The position numbers and the translations under genes were made by a program. The notes under the pieces are model-generated. The model made no database searches. It had not been told where the DNA came from and saw nothing but the letters and a program-made list of their open reading frames with translations. DNA of 6,129 nt from a bacterium (GTDB lineage: Bacteria > RUG730 > JAAEPJ01). This document shows positions 5,943 to 6,129 of the stretch, one piece after another (the first letter of the stretch is position 1; each line of letters begins with the position of its first letter). The stretch lies in contig JAAEPJ010000017.1 of assembly GCA_024222485.1 (NCBI GenBank), forward strand, positions 1 through 6,129. The letters are read 5' to 3'.

Positions 5943-6062
5943 GCCTACGGCCATACCACCCTGAATATACCAGTTCTCGTCTGATCACTGAAGTCAAGCA
6001 GGGTCGGGCCATGTCAGTACTTGGATGGGTGACTGCCTAGGAACACATGGTGCTGTAGGCTT
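5943..6062 (+). rRNA. 5S ribosomal RNA gene
   Basis: This 120-base sequence follows the metazoan 5S sequence end to end, starting GCCTACGGCCATACCACC and ending GTGCTGTAGGCTT. The secondary structure is preserved: helix I pairs 5943-5951 with 6052-6060 (one G-U), ACCCTG (5958-5963) pairs with CAGGGT (5999-6004), and CCATG (6009-6013) pairs with CATGG (6046-6050). The last helix differs from the more usual CCTGG/CCAGG on both sides, so pairing is kept by covariation. A few other changes from the common animal sequence are C-to-T or G-to-A type (for example CACTGAAG, GACTGCC). It is transcribed by RNA polymerase III from an internal promoter. It could be a member of a 5S array, a dispersed functional copy, or a 5S-derived retroposed head; the terminator right after it favours a real gene. 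Confidence 0.93.
5991..6041 (+). promoter_or_regulatory. 5S internal control region (boxes A, IE, C)
   Basis: Within the 5S gene the polymerase III type 1 promoter elements are recognisable: box A-like AAGTCAAGCAGGG (5991-6003), an intermediate element around TCGGGCCATG (6004-6013) and box C-like TTGGATGGGTGACTGCCTAG (6021-6040). These bind TFIIIA in animals. The intermediate element has the ATG variant where TGG or CGG is more common. Confidence 0.75.
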
Positions 6063-6070
6063 TATTTTTT
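6061..6070 (+). terminator. RNA polymerase III T-run terminator
   Basis: The 5S coding sequence runs directly into TTTATTTTTT. The uninterrupted six Ts at 6065-6070 are sufficient for polymerase III termination in animals, and the position immediately after the mature 3' end is the standard one. The remaining bases to 6129 show nothing recognisable. Confidence 0.8.
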
Positions 6071-6129
6071 AATTTTGTAGGCTATCTCTTTTCATCGACA
6101 AATGGTTATCTGTCAGGATAAACAAACTA

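Noticed and set aside
5943-6070. 5S-headed SINE (SINE3-like) in place of a 5S gene
   Set aside because: The 5S sequence is complete to its 3' end and followed at once by a polymerase III terminator, with no SINE body visible in the remaining bases. The window ends soon after, so this is not fully excluded.
1-6129. Bacterial retron, group II intron, DGR or other prokaryotic RT system
   Set aside because: The RT is fused to an APE endonuclease in LINE order, ORF1 has a 2A site that works only on eukaryotic ribosomes, and a eukaryotic 5S gene is adjacent. No CRISPR-like array or intron ribozyme is seen.

Overview
The window looks like metazoan, probably invertebrate, nuclear DNA. It is AT-rich, has no operons or Shine-Dalgarno sites, carries a eukaryotic 5S rRNA gene at the right end, and is mostly one autonomous non-LTR (LINE-type) retrotransposon on the minus strand. 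A 2A ribosome-skipping peptide at the head of a LINE ORF1 is a known feature of APE-type LINEs from molluscs, echinoderms, amphioxus and cnidarians. The host is probably from such a lineage, but the species cannot be fixed from this sequence.

Layout, left to right. Positions 1 to about 322 hold a decayed fragment of a different LINE reverse transcriptase (minus strand, running off the left edge), with an internal TAA and the catalytic YADD changed to YAND. Positions 323 to about 822 are AT-rich noncoding DNA with a 23-bp tandem duplication (331-376), a degenerate third copy near 493, and small inverted repeats. About 823-1038 is the probable 3' UTR of the main element. Positions 1039-4668 encode ORF2 (APE endonuclease, reverse transcriptase, C-terminal CCHC motif). 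Positions 4669-5748 encode ORF1 (hydrophobic leader, 2A peptide, coiled coil, RRM-like domain and CTD). Positions 5749-5942 are the element's 5' UTR and/or spacer. Positions 5943-6062 are a well-preserved 5S rRNA gene on the plus strand with a T-rich terminator.

Main discovery. ORF1 and ORF2 are in the same reading frame and only one UAG codon (4669-4671) separates them. The 52 codons between that UAG and the first Met of ORF2 (4512) are all sense, contain no AUG, and encode the start of the endonuclease, including its WNFNG motif. A complete endonuclease therefore cannot come from a simple AUG-initiated ORF2. It needs UAG readthrough, non-AUG reinitiation, or an ancestral ORF1-ORF2 fusion broken by one mutation in this copy.

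Together with the 2A site (GDVETNPGP, residues 99-107 of ORF1), this suggests a doubly recoded mRNA. 2A skipping would release a 106-residue leader with a signal-peptide-like N-terminus, termination at UAG would give abundant ORF1p, and occasional readthrough would give an ORF1p-ORF2p fusion. The 2A component is established for related elements. The UAG component is inferred from this single copy and needs comparison with other copies and a translation assay.
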